From contig NZ_CP016534.2 of assembly GCF_001687565.2 (NCBI RefSeq), forward strand, positions 496,001 through 560,000: a stretch of DNA of 64,000 nucleotides, in the 5' to 3' direction. A program made the translations under genes and the position numbers. Origin of the DNA: Planococcus antarcticus DSM 14505. Lineage in GTDB: Bacteria; Bacillota; Bacilli; Bacillales_A; Planococcaceae. Positions 30,645 through 38,448 of the stretch are shown piece by piece. The notes under the pieces are model-generated. The model did no database searches and was not told the DNA's origin. It saw only the letters and a program-made list of their open reading frames with translations. Position 1 is the first letter of the stretch. The number at the start of each line of letters is the position of its first letter.

Positions 30645-31475
30645 TTAACTTAAGCGTTCTTCTTGTTTTAACTGTTCGACGATACCTTCAACTTCTTGGC
30701 GACTCATTTTTTCTTTGCCGGATTTCAATGCTTTTAAAGTATTGTGGGCTAAGGCTAAAGGTACTTTGCAGAACATGAGAATCCGTTTATTTTTGATCGG
30801 TTTAACATAGAGGTCGGCTTTTGCCAAATTGTCTTTAGCATAGTTGAACATATCCTCGCGTGTCCATCCTTCTGGCACGAATGTTACGCCTCGCTCAAAA
30901 TCCTCATCGTAATTCCGCAGCATGTTGACCGCCTGTAACCCGCGGCCAAAGGCAATGGCATGGTCTGGATCTGTTTCAGTGCCATCATACCAGTACCAGA
31001 TGTCTGATAGCATGGTGCCAACAAGACCAGCTACGTAATAGGTATATTCATCCAGATCTTCTTTCGTCTTGATAACCCAATCTTTTTCCACCCATTTGGA
31101 CATGCCGCCCGCCATAATGGCGGTGGATTCCATCACTTTTCCCTTTATATCTTCAGGGCATACGCTAATCCAGTCAGCTAAGCGCATAGTGACAGGAGGA
31201 AGAAACTGCTCATAGGGAGTGACGAGTTCCAAATAGTACGCTTCATCAAAATCTGTAGCCAGCATCTTTTGAATACTGCTTAGCAGCTTGATTTTTATCT
31301 GGTCTTCCAACTCTGGATGATCTTCAATTTCATCAATCGCCCGCATGCAAAGGTAAGCAGAGCCGACAGTTTTCTTTAAAGTTGGTTCCAAAAAGCTGAT
31401 TGGGATGAAAAAGGTCCGGCTTGTTTCTTTTAGCATAACCAAGGACTCTTTTTGTAGATTCGAAACTTTGCTCAT
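30645..31475 (-). CDS. Squalene/phytoene synthase family protein
   Basis: A 276-residue all-helical head-to-head prenyl synthase homologue. Two aspartate-rich Mg-binding motifs are visible: DEIED (in CMRAIDEIEDHPEL) and the second in LQAVNMLRNYDEDFERG. TRTFFIPISFLEP and YTYYVAGLVGTMLSDIW fit the family, closer to squalene synthase (ERG9-like YVAGLVG) than to plain phytoene synthase. Planococcaceae make C30 carotenoids, and a CrtM-like step from farnesyl diphosphate is likely; however no crtN-type desaturase is adjacent, so squalene formation or, as for B. subtilis YisP, farnesyl diphosphate hydrolysis are alternatives. AGGAGG precedes ATG. Confidence 0.85.
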   Translation of the reverse strand: MSKVSNLQKESLVMLKETSRTFFIPISFLEPTLKKTVGSAYLCMRAIDEIEDHPELEDQIKIKLLSSIQKMLATDFDEAYYLELVTPYEQFLPPVTMRLADWISVCPEDIKGKVMESTAIMAGGMSKWVEKDWVIKTKEDLDEYTYYVAGLVGTMLSDIWYWYDGTETDPDHAIAFGRGLQAVNMLRNYDEDFERGVTFVPEGWTREDMFNYAKDNLAKADLYVKPIKNKRILMFCKVPLALAHNTLKALKSGKEKMSRQEVEGIVEQLKQEERLS

Positions 31476-31660
31476 CTCAATTTCCTCCTGTTGTGGATTG
31501 ACGTTACATACTATTATGTATAAAAACTTCTCATTCTAAAATGGCTTCTTACTAAATATAAACTATATAGGACAAAAAACAAACGATTACCATGCAAGCT
31601 TGTTCTTTGAGGAAAAAATAATCCCCATGAACAAATTTTTCATGCTCAAAGGGGAAGAGT

Positions 31661-32383
31661 TTAATCCGTATAGAAATGGCTCCATGCTTCATGGATACCG
31701 CCGGCATATTTTTTTTGGGCCCGATAAATGGACGGATGTTCAGCCTGTTCAAGCAGTTCAGGCTGCGCATTTCCAACAATGACAGAAGGGAAGCCCATAG
31801 TGAGCATCTCTACATCATTTCCGGAATCGCCGGCAACCAGCAACTTTGCTTCCGATAGGTTGTACTTATCTAAGATATATTGAAGAGCTTGTCCTTTGCC
31901 GCTTCCAATCGGGAGAATATCAACATCACGTCCACCGCTGTAAATCAACTTGTGTGGAATGCCCGCTTTATCCAGCTCTGCACGAAACACTTCTACAATA
32001 GCAGAATCAGAGGCGAAATAGGAACAACGATTAGCAATCGGCAGATTCTGAGAAACCAATCCTGAAATCTGGCTAGCAACAGAGTCTATCTTGTCAGGCA
32101 TCCAAGCTTGTTCTAGTTGTTCAGTCCATGCCATTTCTTGTTGCAAAGAATCGCCGGTGTAAATGCCGGTTCCCACGTCTGTGATTAGCACTTGGGGAAC
32201 CGGCAGATTTTCTTTTGCTATAAGTGATAAAGCAGATTGATAATGACGGCCGGTAATATAGATTAGCGACACCTTGTAAGTTCGGGTGCCATAGAAATCC
32301 AACAGCGCCATTAAACTAAACTTATCACCGACTAGTGTCCCGTCTAAATCTGTTGCTAACAAATGCGTTGCTCCGTGCACCAA
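31661..32383 (-). CDS. HAD-family sucrose-phosphate phosphatase-like protein
   Basis: A 240-residue HAD hydrolase of the S6PP (sucrose-6-phosphate phosphatase) class. Motif I is ATDLDGTLVGD, motif II lies in YITGRH, motif III includes the Lys of IGSGKGQAL, and motif IV is VAGDSGNDVEML. GTG 32383 is preceded by GAGGTGA; it lies inside the end of the glycosyltransferase gene, so the two overlap by 59 nt in different frames and are surely co-transcribed. It probably dephosphorylates the sugar phosphate made by that enzyme. Confidence 0.87.
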   Translation of the reverse strand: MVHGATHLLATDLDGTLVGDKFSLMALLDFYGTRTYKVSLIYITGRHYQSALSLIAKENLPVPQVLITDVGTGIYTGDSLQQEMAWTEQLEQAWMPDKIDSVASQISGLVSQNLPIANRCSYFASDSAIVEVFRAELDKAGIPHKLIYSGGRDVDILPIGSGKGQALQYILDKYNLSEAKLLVAGDSGNDVEMLTMGFPSVIVGNAQPELLEQAEHPSIYRAQKKYAGGIHEAWSHFYTD

Positions 32384-33587
32384 TGATCACCTCATACAAT
32401 GAATTTATTCGAGCGGAAATTGAATCCCAGTCAAAGTCTTTACGAGCAATTTGTACGGCTTGGCGGCTTAATCGTTCAGTTAATAGCGAGTTCGCTGACA
32501 ACACTTCCATGGCGATTGCCAAGTCGATCTCATTTTTCGTCTCAACGAGTAGCCCCGTAATTCCGTCTTGAACAACATTTTTCAGTCCGCCAACATCTGA
32601 CGCAATAATTGGACTGCCACAAGCCTGAGCTTCTGCAGCAACCATACCAAATGATTCATAGAAGCTAGGCACAATCGTTGCTGTAGCTGAATTAAATAAT
32701 AAGGCTAGCTCATCTTGAGACTGCGGCCCCAAAAATTCAACTCGGTTCTCGATCCCTTTGATGGCCTCCAGTAACTTTTCGTCTTTAGGTAATTTGGTTT
32801 CCAAATCGATGGATTCCGCATCGCCGCCTGCAATGACTAAATGTGGGGTGTTGGAAGGGCCAGTTTTTTCTGCCAGCAATTGAAAAGCTTTGAGTAAAGT
32901 GAAAATACCCTTGGTTACTTCCAATCTTCCAGCAAAAACAAAGAGAGGGTTGCTGTAGCCGAATTTTCTTCGCAAATGTGTTCGGTTGCCACGCACTTTG
33001 AATGCCTGGTCTACTCCGATGGGGATAACTTTGATGGGAGAAGGAGAATCAACAAAAGTTTTGATCAATTGCTTTTCATTATTAGTGGTAGCCAATACTT
33101 GATCAGCATTTCTCAAAATCGCTCCTTCTGCATTGATTCGACGTTGATCGTGTACTCCTGTCGCTTGTTCTTTTGCCCATGCGAGTGAATGTGCTGTGTG
33201 TACGTAGGGCAGTCCAAAGTCTTTTTTTAGTTTTTTGCCGATTAAGCCCGATAGCCAGTAGTGGGTATGGACAATGTCATAGGATTCAAGACTGACTGCG
33301 CTTTTTAACTCTTCGTAAAAGGCAGGGAGCATGGAGTACATTTCATCTTTTGAAACAAAACCTCTATGGCCGGCTTCCAGTCTGACTACACGACATGCGG
33401 TTCCGAAAGTTTCTATTTGAGGAGCTGAAGAATCGCACCAATGAGTGGCGACATCAACTTGCCAACCTTTATTTTCTAATGCAAGCGCTAATTGTTTTAC
33501 ATAATTATTTTGGCCACCCGCTTGTTTGCCACCGAGTTTCGCTAAAGGATCACCATGATCCGAAATAAATAATGCTTTCTTACTCAT
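32325..33587 (-). CDS. GT4 glycosyltransferase, sucrose-phosphate synthase-like
   Basis: A 420-residue GT-B retaining glycosyltransferase. The N-terminal loop KLGGKQAGGQNNYVKQLALA resembles the GGQ-V-Y loop of sucrose-phosphate synthases, with DIVHTHYWLSGLIGKKL as in SPS/sucrose synthase. The C-terminal half has FAGRLEVTKGI and the E-x7-E motif PSFYESFGMVAAEAQACGSP. With the S6PP-like phosphatase it suggests synthesis of a non-reducing sugar (sucrose, mannosylfructose or glucosylglycerol type) as compatible solute. ATG 33587 follows AAAGGAG by about 10 nt. A putative sigma-B promoter lies 65-90 nt upstream. Lipid or carotenoid glycosylation is an alternative role. Confidence 0.85.
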   Translation of the reverse strand: MSKKALFISDHGDPLAKLGGKQAGGQNNYVKQLALALENKGWQVDVATHWCDSSAPQIETFGTACRVVRLEAGHRGFVSKDEMYSMLPAFYEELKSAVSLESYDIVHTHYWLSGLIGKKLKKDFGLPYVHTAHSLAWAKEQATGVHDQRRINAEGAILRNADQVLATTNNEKQLIKTFVDSPSPIKVIPIGVDQAFKVRGNRTHLRRKFGYSNPLFVFAGRLEVTKGIFTLLKAFQLLAEKTGPSNTPHLVIAGGDAESIDLETKLPKDEKLLEAIKGIENRVEFLGPQSQDELALLFNSATATIVPSFYESFGMVAAEAQACGSPIIASDVGGLKNVVQDGITGLLVETKNEIDLAIAMEVLSANSLLTERLSRQAVQIARKDFDWDSISARINSLYEVIIGARSNAFVSNRFRRDTSR

Positions 33588-33650
33588 CAAAGCTCAACTC
33601 CTTTTTGGTCTTGCTTTCATCCCCGTTAGAGCAGAGACTACTTTTCTTAT

Positions 33651-33676
33651 TTACCCATCTCTTTAAAAAACTAAAC
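33651..33676 (-). promoter_or_regulatory. Putative sigma-B promoter of the glycosyltransferase-phosphatase pair
   Basis: On the minus strand GTTTAG (33676-33671), exactly 14 nt, GGGTAA (33656-33651), each one base from the sigma-B consensus. Confidence 0.6.
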
Positions 33677-33706
33677 ATTTGTCTTTCTAATTTTTTAAAA
33701 ATTGCA

Positions 33707-33748
33707 TAAAAAGCAGAAACAGTGGGACTAGTACCCACTGTTTCTGCT
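33707..33748 (-). terminator. Terminator of the MBL-fold gene
   Basis: A 15-bp perfect stem AGCAGAAACAGTGGG / CCCACTGTTTCTGCT; on the minus strand followed by TTTTT. Confidence 0.9.
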
Positions 33749-33759
33749 GATTGCTGAGC

Positions 33760-34605
33760 TTATTTTGTATGGACGTATTTGCCATAAGCGGGTACAGCAG
33801 TTTGTTGGAAATTCTCAGCGAGATCGACTAATCCTTTTGCGAGAACTGCACCCGCCATTGGTTTGCCATGTCCAGTTGCAGCAATGGAAGGCTGCAAATC
33901 TGCCAGCTTGCAGACCGACTCCCAGGCTGCGCGCCAATTGGTCGTCAAATAGACCGGGGGACCGTGAATTTCTTTTTTCTGGCGTAAAACTTTATAAAGC
34001 GAGTCCTGTTTCACTGTCACAAAAGCATCTCCTGCGATGAGTACGCGTCCCTGTTCCCGAAACAATGAGATATGGCCTTCTGAGTGGCCAGGCGTATGAA
34101 TCCATTTCCAGTCCGGCATTTCTGGTACGCTGCTGTCTGATGGCAATTCATGAATATGCGCAGAAATGTCGATAGCTTTGATAGGGAAAATTTTCGATAT
34201 TTTGGCCACCATGCCGCCTTCGACGGAATGATCGGGCTGCGGATAATCGGTTATGCCTGTCAAATAGGAGAATTCAAGCGGATGCGCATAGACTGGAACT
34301 TTATATTGCTCCAAAATATCGATTAGTCCGCCAACATGATCGAAATGGCCATGCGTCAAAATGATGGCCTTTAATTGATGATCGGGTCCAAAACGATTTT
34401 CAGCCACTTTCAGTATTTTTTCTGCGGAATGTGGCATGCCTGCATCAATCAACACCCATTCGTTGCTGATGTTGGGATTGCCAATAAGAAAAACATTTGC
34501 CACCTGGACCGTATAGCAATAAACATCTGGAGCAATTTCGGTTCCTGAGCCGCTACGAATAGATGTCATGGGCAAAATGCTTTCGGTTGCTGAACTTCTT
34601 TCCAT
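33760..34605 (-). CDS. MBL-fold metallo-hydrolase
   Basis: A 281-residue metallo-beta-lactamase-fold hydrolase. The metal-binding motif is THGHFDHVGG, with further ligands in HTPGHSEGHIS, the Asp of AGDAF and a late His (ATGHGKPM). It resembles glyoxalase II-like and quorum-quenching lactonase-like families, but the exact substrate cannot be told. ATG 34605 follows GAGGAGG; the longer frame to 34719 is not supported by a site. Its upstream DNA contains a weak sigma-B-like sequence (GGATT, GGGTAA around 34655-34682). Confidence 0.88.
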   Translation of the reverse strand: MERSSATESILPMTSIRSGSGTEIAPDVYCYTVQVANVFLIGNPNISNEWVLIDAGMPHSAEKILKVAENRFGPDHQLKAIILTHGHFDHVGGLIDILEQYKVPVYAHPLEFSYLTGITDYPQPDHSVEGGMVAKISKIFPIKAIDISAHIHELPSDSSVPEMPDWKWIHTPGHSEGHISLFREQGRVLIAGDAFVTVKQDSLYKVLRQKKEIHGPPVYLTTNWRAAWESVCKLADLQPSIAATGHGKPMAGAVLAKGLVDLAENFQQTAVPAYGKYVHTK

Positions 34606-34771
34606 AAGAATAATTCCTCCTCTAGTAAACTTCCGCTGACTTCCTATTGTAACTTTACCCCAAAATCTAAATTCGAATCCGCCTAGCTGACAAATTCGTG
34701 AGATGGATTTGAGTCTCATAGCTGACTGGATTAGAATAGAGACACAAGACTTTGTGAAACTGGGTGTTTAA

Positions 34772-35887
34772 ATGAAATCATTGATTATTATCGGGTCAGG
34801 AATTTTGGGAGCCTCTACGGCGTATCATGCGGCGAAGGCAGGAGCATCGGTGTCATTAATAGACCGGGGAGATAAAGGGCAGGCAACGGGAGCTGCAGCT
34901 GGAATCGTTTGCCCATGGATTTCACAACGCAGAAATAAAGCCTGGTACGGTTTGGCGAAAAATGGTGCCAAGTATTATCCGGAATTGATTGGTGAGCTTG
35001 AAGCTTTAGGTGAGAAGGATACGGGCTACAAACAAGTTGGCATTGTTAGTATCCACGAAGACAGCAAGCTCGACAAAATGGAGCAAAAGGCTCGCGAACG
35101 ACGGTTGGATGCACCCGAAATGGGCGACATCAAGAGATTATCGCCAGATGAAACGAGACTGCTTTTTCCATTTGCAACGGAAGAATATGGATCTTTGTGG
35201 GTCAGTGGAGCTGCTCGCGTCGATGGCCAAGCCATTCGCGATGCCTTAATTTCTGCGGCCGTCAAACTGGGAGCGAAACGTCTGACAGGTGATGCTGAAC
35301 TATTGATTGAGAGTTCGTGTGTTGTTGGAGTTAACATGAACGGCCAGCATTTATTGGCCGACCGAGTCGTCTCGACAGGAGGTGCTTGGGCAGCGGAGCT
35401 GTTCAAGCCATTGGGATTGGATTTAGACATTGTGCCGCAAAAAGCTCAAATCCTTCAGTTGCAAGCAGATGACCCGACTACAGGCGATTGGCCAGTTGCC
35501 ATGGTTCCTTACGGTCAATACATTGTGCCTTTTGCGAGCGGCAGAATTGTTGCTGGAGCTACCCATGAAAATGGTGTAGGCTTTGATGACAAATTAACGG
35601 CGGGCGGTATTCACCACATTCTGGATAAAACATTACAAGCAGCGCCTGGACTTGGCCAAACGGAAATGGCCGGCGCTGCCACTGGATTTCGTCCTGCTAC
35701 CACAAGTGCGTTGCCGTTTATCGGTCAAGTTCCTGGCTACCCAAGCTTTTTTGCAGCGAATGGACTTGGCGCTTCGGGTCTGACTGCTGGCCCATATCTC
35801 GGTGGCCAACTTGCGAAGTTGGCACTCGGGGAAACCGTTGATATCGATTTGAGTCTTTATCAAGTAGAAGATGCGTTCAGGAGCTAA
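34772..35887 (+). CDS. FAD-dependent amino-acid oxidase/dehydrogenase (DAO family)
   Basis: A 371-residue DAO-type flavoenzyme. The nucleotide-binding motif is IIGSGILGASTAYHAAKAGA, followed by D in LIDRG; the FAD-contacting C-terminal motif is FFAANGLGASGLTAGPYLGG. It probably oxidises a D-amino acid, glycine or an N-methyl amino acid to the oxo acid. It is followed after 16 nt by the GNAT-aminotransferase fusion, so the two form an operon; an oxo acid released here would be a natural substrate for the aminotransferase (inference). Confidence 0.88.
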   Translation: MKSLIIIGSGILGASTAYHAAKAGASVSLIDRGDKGQATGAAAGIVCPWISQRRNKAWYGLAKNGAKYYPELIGELEALGEKDTGYKQVGIVSIHEDSKLDKMEQKARERRLDAPEMGDIKRLSPDETRLLFPFATEEYGSLWVSGAARVDGQAIRDALISAAVKLGAKRLTGDAELLIESSCVVGVNMNGQHLLADRVVSTGGAWAAELFKPLGLDLDIVPQKAQILQLQADDPTTGDWPVAMVPYGQYIVPFASGRIVAGATHENGVGFDDKLTAGGIHHILDKTLQAAPGLGQTEMAGAATGFRPATTSALPFIGQVPGYPSFFAANGLGASGLTAGPYLGGQLAKLALGETVDIDLSLYQVEDAFRS

Positions 35888-35903
35888 AAGGAGGCGGAAG
35901 ATT

Positions 35904-37454
35904 ATGTATTGGTGCAAAGTCGCTCGAACCGAGTCGGAATTTGATGGAATCGCACGTTTAAACTATGAGACCTTTGTAGAGGAGATTCCTCAACATGAAG
36001 CAAATGGTAGTGGAATGCGTACCGATCTATATCATGCGCAAAACACTTATTTGATTGTGCTATCTGGAATAGAAGTGGTCGGAATGATTGCTTTACGCTC
36101 TGAACGCCCTTTTTCTTTGGACCTCAAGATCGGATCAATTGAAGAGTTTCTACCAGATGCCGGCAAGGTTTGTGAAATCCGTTTGCTCGCTGTACGCAAA
36201 GAACATCGCAATGGACGTGTTTTTTTCCTTTTGGCACGAGCCTTATCTGATTATTGCCTCGAACAAGGGTTTGACTCTGCAGTGATTTCTGGAACAGTCC
36301 GTCAGTTGAAACTTTACGGACAACTAGGGTTTCGAGCGTTTGCGGAACCAGTAGGGATAGGAGAAGCTGTTTTTATTCCGATGGTCACGACACGTCGTCA
36401 GTACAATGACTCTGTCGCAGCGAGGTTACAAACAAAACGTCGCTTGTTTTTACCTGGTCCCGTCGCGTTAACTGCCCAACTCGCTGCTCCGTTTCAAGAA
36501 GCACCTATTTCTCACAGGTCGGCCGCTTTCCGTGAAGTTCGACAAGAAGTAGACCGCATGCTCGAAGAAATGACAGGAATGACCCCTCATTTACTTTCGG
36601 GAAGTGGCACGTTAGCAAACGAAGCAATGCTCGCACAAATAAAGGGGCTAAATTCAAAAGGACTGATTTTAGTAAATGGGGAATTCGGCAAACGATTAGT
36701 CCAACAAGCGCAGCGATGGAGCTTGGAGTTTGAGCTAGTAGAAGAATCATGGGGACAAGCTTTTCGGACAGAAAAAATAGCGGAACAGCTGGAACAAGGA
36801 GGCTTTGGCTGGGTTTTGATGGCGCATGGTGAAACGTCTACAGGTCAATTAAATGACTTTCGTGCATTAGCTGATATTTGCAAAAGACAAGACGTCAAGT
36901 TGTGTCTAGATTGCATTAGTAGCTTTGGTGCTGTGCCGTTTTCACTAGAAGATATATGGCTTGCGACAGCAACGAGTGGCAAAGCACTTGGCACATTAAG
37001 TGGTGTTGCCATTGTCTTTGCTAGCCATCCCATTGATCCAGACGGCAGTTTGCCAAGTTATTTGGATCTTGGGCTTTACGCGACAGACATTCCGTTTACG
37101 TTTTCTGCAAGTTTATTAGAAAGCTTGCGCTGTGCATTAGGAGCTTATCCCGCACGTTACGAAACATTAAACCAGCATGTCAAAAAATTGCAAGAAGATA
37201 CGAAAGACTGGCCAAACTTGGCCGCTGGCTACCCGACGTCCCGCACGTTTAAAGCAGTAGAAGATATTCAGTTTTTAGTCGAAGATGCTCATCTTTCAGG
37301 ATTTGAGTTGCATTCTGCCAGTGGTTATTTGAAAACGCGTCAGCTGTTCCAGGTTTCTTGCATTCAACCCGAGTTCGAAAAAGACTGGCAGCATTTTCTC
37401 GCGTTTTACGATATCTATCAGCGCTACCATGCAAAAGCAAAAGCCCATCATTAA
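35904..37454 (+). CDS. Fusion of N-terminal GNAT-like acyltransferase and class V aminotransferase
   Basis: A 516-residue two-domain protein. Residues about 1-165 form a GNAT-like domain resembling the FeeM/LuxI-like branch: LNYETFVEEIPQHE, TYLIVLSGIEVVGMIALRSE, then CEIRLLAVRKEHRNGRVFFL and LYGQLGF. Residues about 185-510 form a fold-type I class V aminotransferase (alanine-glyoxylate type): LFLPGPVALT, LSGSGTLANEAML, HGETSTGQLND, LCLDCISSFGAVPF, and the PLP lysine in TSGKALGTLSG. ATG 35904 follows AAAGGAGGCGG. The fusion implies coupled transamination and N-acylation. No frameshift is seen; codon use is like its neighbours. Function is not known. Confidence 0.85.
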   Translation: MYWCKVARTESEFDGIARLNYETFVEEIPQHEANGSGMRTDLYHAQNTYLIVLSGIEVVGMIALRSERPFSLDLKIGSIEEFLPDAGKVCEIRLLAVRKEHRNGRVFFLLARALSDYCLEQGFDSAVISGTVRQLKLYGQLGFRAFAEPVGIGEAVFIPMVTTRRQYNDSVAARLQTKRRLFLPGPVALTAQLAAPFQEAPISHRSAAFREVRQEVDRMLEEMTGMTPHLLSGSGTLANEAMLAQIKGLNSKGLILVNGEFGKRLVQQAQRWSLEFELVEESWGQAFRTEKIAEQLEQGGFGWVLMAHGETSTGQLNDFRALADICKRQDVKLCLDCISSFGAVPFSLEDIWLATATSGKALGTLSGVAIVFASHPIDPDGSLPSYLDLGLYATDIPFTFSASLLESLRCALGAYPARYETLNQHVKKLQEDTKDWPNLAAGYPTSRTFKAVEDIQFLVEDAHLSGFELHSASGYLKTRQLFQVSCIQPEFEKDWQHFLAFYDIYQRYHAKAKAHH

Positions 37455-37470
37455 GACTGATGGGCTTTTG
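37439..37470 (+). terminator. Terminator of the oxidase-fusion operon
   Basis: AAAAGCCCATCA / TGATGGGCTTTT; contains the stop codon of the fusion gene. Confidence 0.88.
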
Positions 37471-37478
37471 CTATGCGG

Positions 37479-37721
37479 TTATTTTTTGTACACCTTTAGA
37501 ACAAATGCTTTATGAGGGAAATTAGGTATAGGTTCAATCAAATCTTTAGCATTAGTCGTGTGTTTTACTGTGAGTTCTTTGTCGCCAAGTTCTTGGTAAA
37601 TCAGTGCCATGTAAGCATCTTTTTCATAATGCAAAGACAAATCATATGGATGGTGGAGAAATTCCTGAAGTTCATGTTTTTTCAGCCATTCTAAAGCTTC
37701 TTTTATATGGCAATTATGCAC
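37479..37721 (-). pseudogene. C-terminal remnant of a helical (TPR-like) protein
   Basis: An 80-residue frame read from GTG 37721 without a ribosome binding site, ending in PNFPHKAFVLKVYKK. The sequence EALEWLKKHELQEFLHH with YMALIYQELGDKELTVKHT has the helical pattern of tetratricopeptide-type repeats, as at the end of XRE/Rap-type regulators. A stop codon lies a few codons upstream in frame, and no continuation in other frames is clear. I take it as the decayed tail of a larger gene; a short intact gene is less likely. Confidence 0.4.
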
Positions 37722-37729
37722 TTGGGTAT

Positions 37730-38050
37730 TTACTGTTTAGCTTACTTTATGATATTTTCCCTGCACAATACATTGTGGAAGCAAGTAGTATTTGCTTGAT
37801 TGCATTAACTAGTTAGTTGATGCGCCGATCAGTTATGAAAGAAGCTGCACTGCCACTTCAACAGGCGTAAATGGTGAACTTATATAATTAAACGAGAAGG
37901 GATTATCCGGTTGCTTTCTCGTTTTTAATGGAATCCACTTCTTATTACTAGTTGTACAAAAAAATATATGAAAAAATACCTGTTTTTATTGTCTGAAAAT
38001 TTAGATTTAAGGGTAACCCATTACTAAGGTCATGTATTTCTAGTAAATGG
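37730..38050. other. Gap with gene debris and a terminator
   Basis: Between the remnant and the DUF5658 gene. A short open stretch in one frame (DAPISYERSCTATSTGVNGELI, read from 37819) without a start ends just before a hairpin AACGAGAA / TTCTCGTT with T run (37891-37926), which looks like the tail of a lost gene. The rest is AT-rich. Confidence 0.35.
37889..37926 (+). terminator. Orphan terminator
   Basis: AACGAGAA / TTCTCGTT, 17-nt loop, TTTTT; no intact gene ends here. Confidence 0.6.
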
Positions 38051-38060
38051 GGTGTGAAGC

Positions 38061-38381
38061 ATGAGGACTGATCAGCAAAGTACACCGTTAAGAAAATATG
38101 TCTGGAGCTTAGTTATTTTGAATTTTTTCGATGGTTTATTGACCTATATAGGTCTTTCGTTTGGTGTTATAAATGAAGCCAATCCATTATTAGTATCGTT
38201 GTCTCCCTTAGCCCTCCTCGGTATCAAAATCTTGTTGTCCTTCTGTCTCTTCAGCTTTCTCTTTACACCATTCATTGAGATTCAATCCCGCATGTGGCGG
38301 TATGCGCTTTTTTTCGTAAACTTGCTTTATTCCGGCATTCTCCTGCTTCATTTATTGTGGCTAATCATTTTGTTTGTGTAG
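38061..38381 (+). CDS. DUF5658 family membrane protein
   Basis: A 106-residue protein with three hydrophobic helices. The family motif N-x2-D-x3-T is visible in VILNFFDGLLTYIGL, followed by NEANPLL. Members are small integral membrane proteins of unknown function. ATG follows GGGGTG. Single gene facing the MFS gene. Confidence 0.82.
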   Translation: MRTDQQSTPLRKYVWSLVILNFFDGLLTYIGLSFGVINEANPLLVSLSPLALLGIKILLSFCLFSFLFTPFIEIQSRMWRYALFFVNLLYSGILLLHLLWLIILFV

Positions 38382-38401
38382 CTAGAAGAAATTCGACCAT
38401 G

Positions 38402-38427
38402 AAAAAAGCACCGCTAGAAGCGATGCT
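38402..38427 (-). terminator. Terminator of the MFS gene
   Basis: On the minus strand AGCATCGCT / AGCGGTGCT (one G-T pair), loop TCT, followed by TTTTTT. Confidence 0.82.
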
Positions 38428-38448
38428 CATACTAAGTGAAATTGCCAA

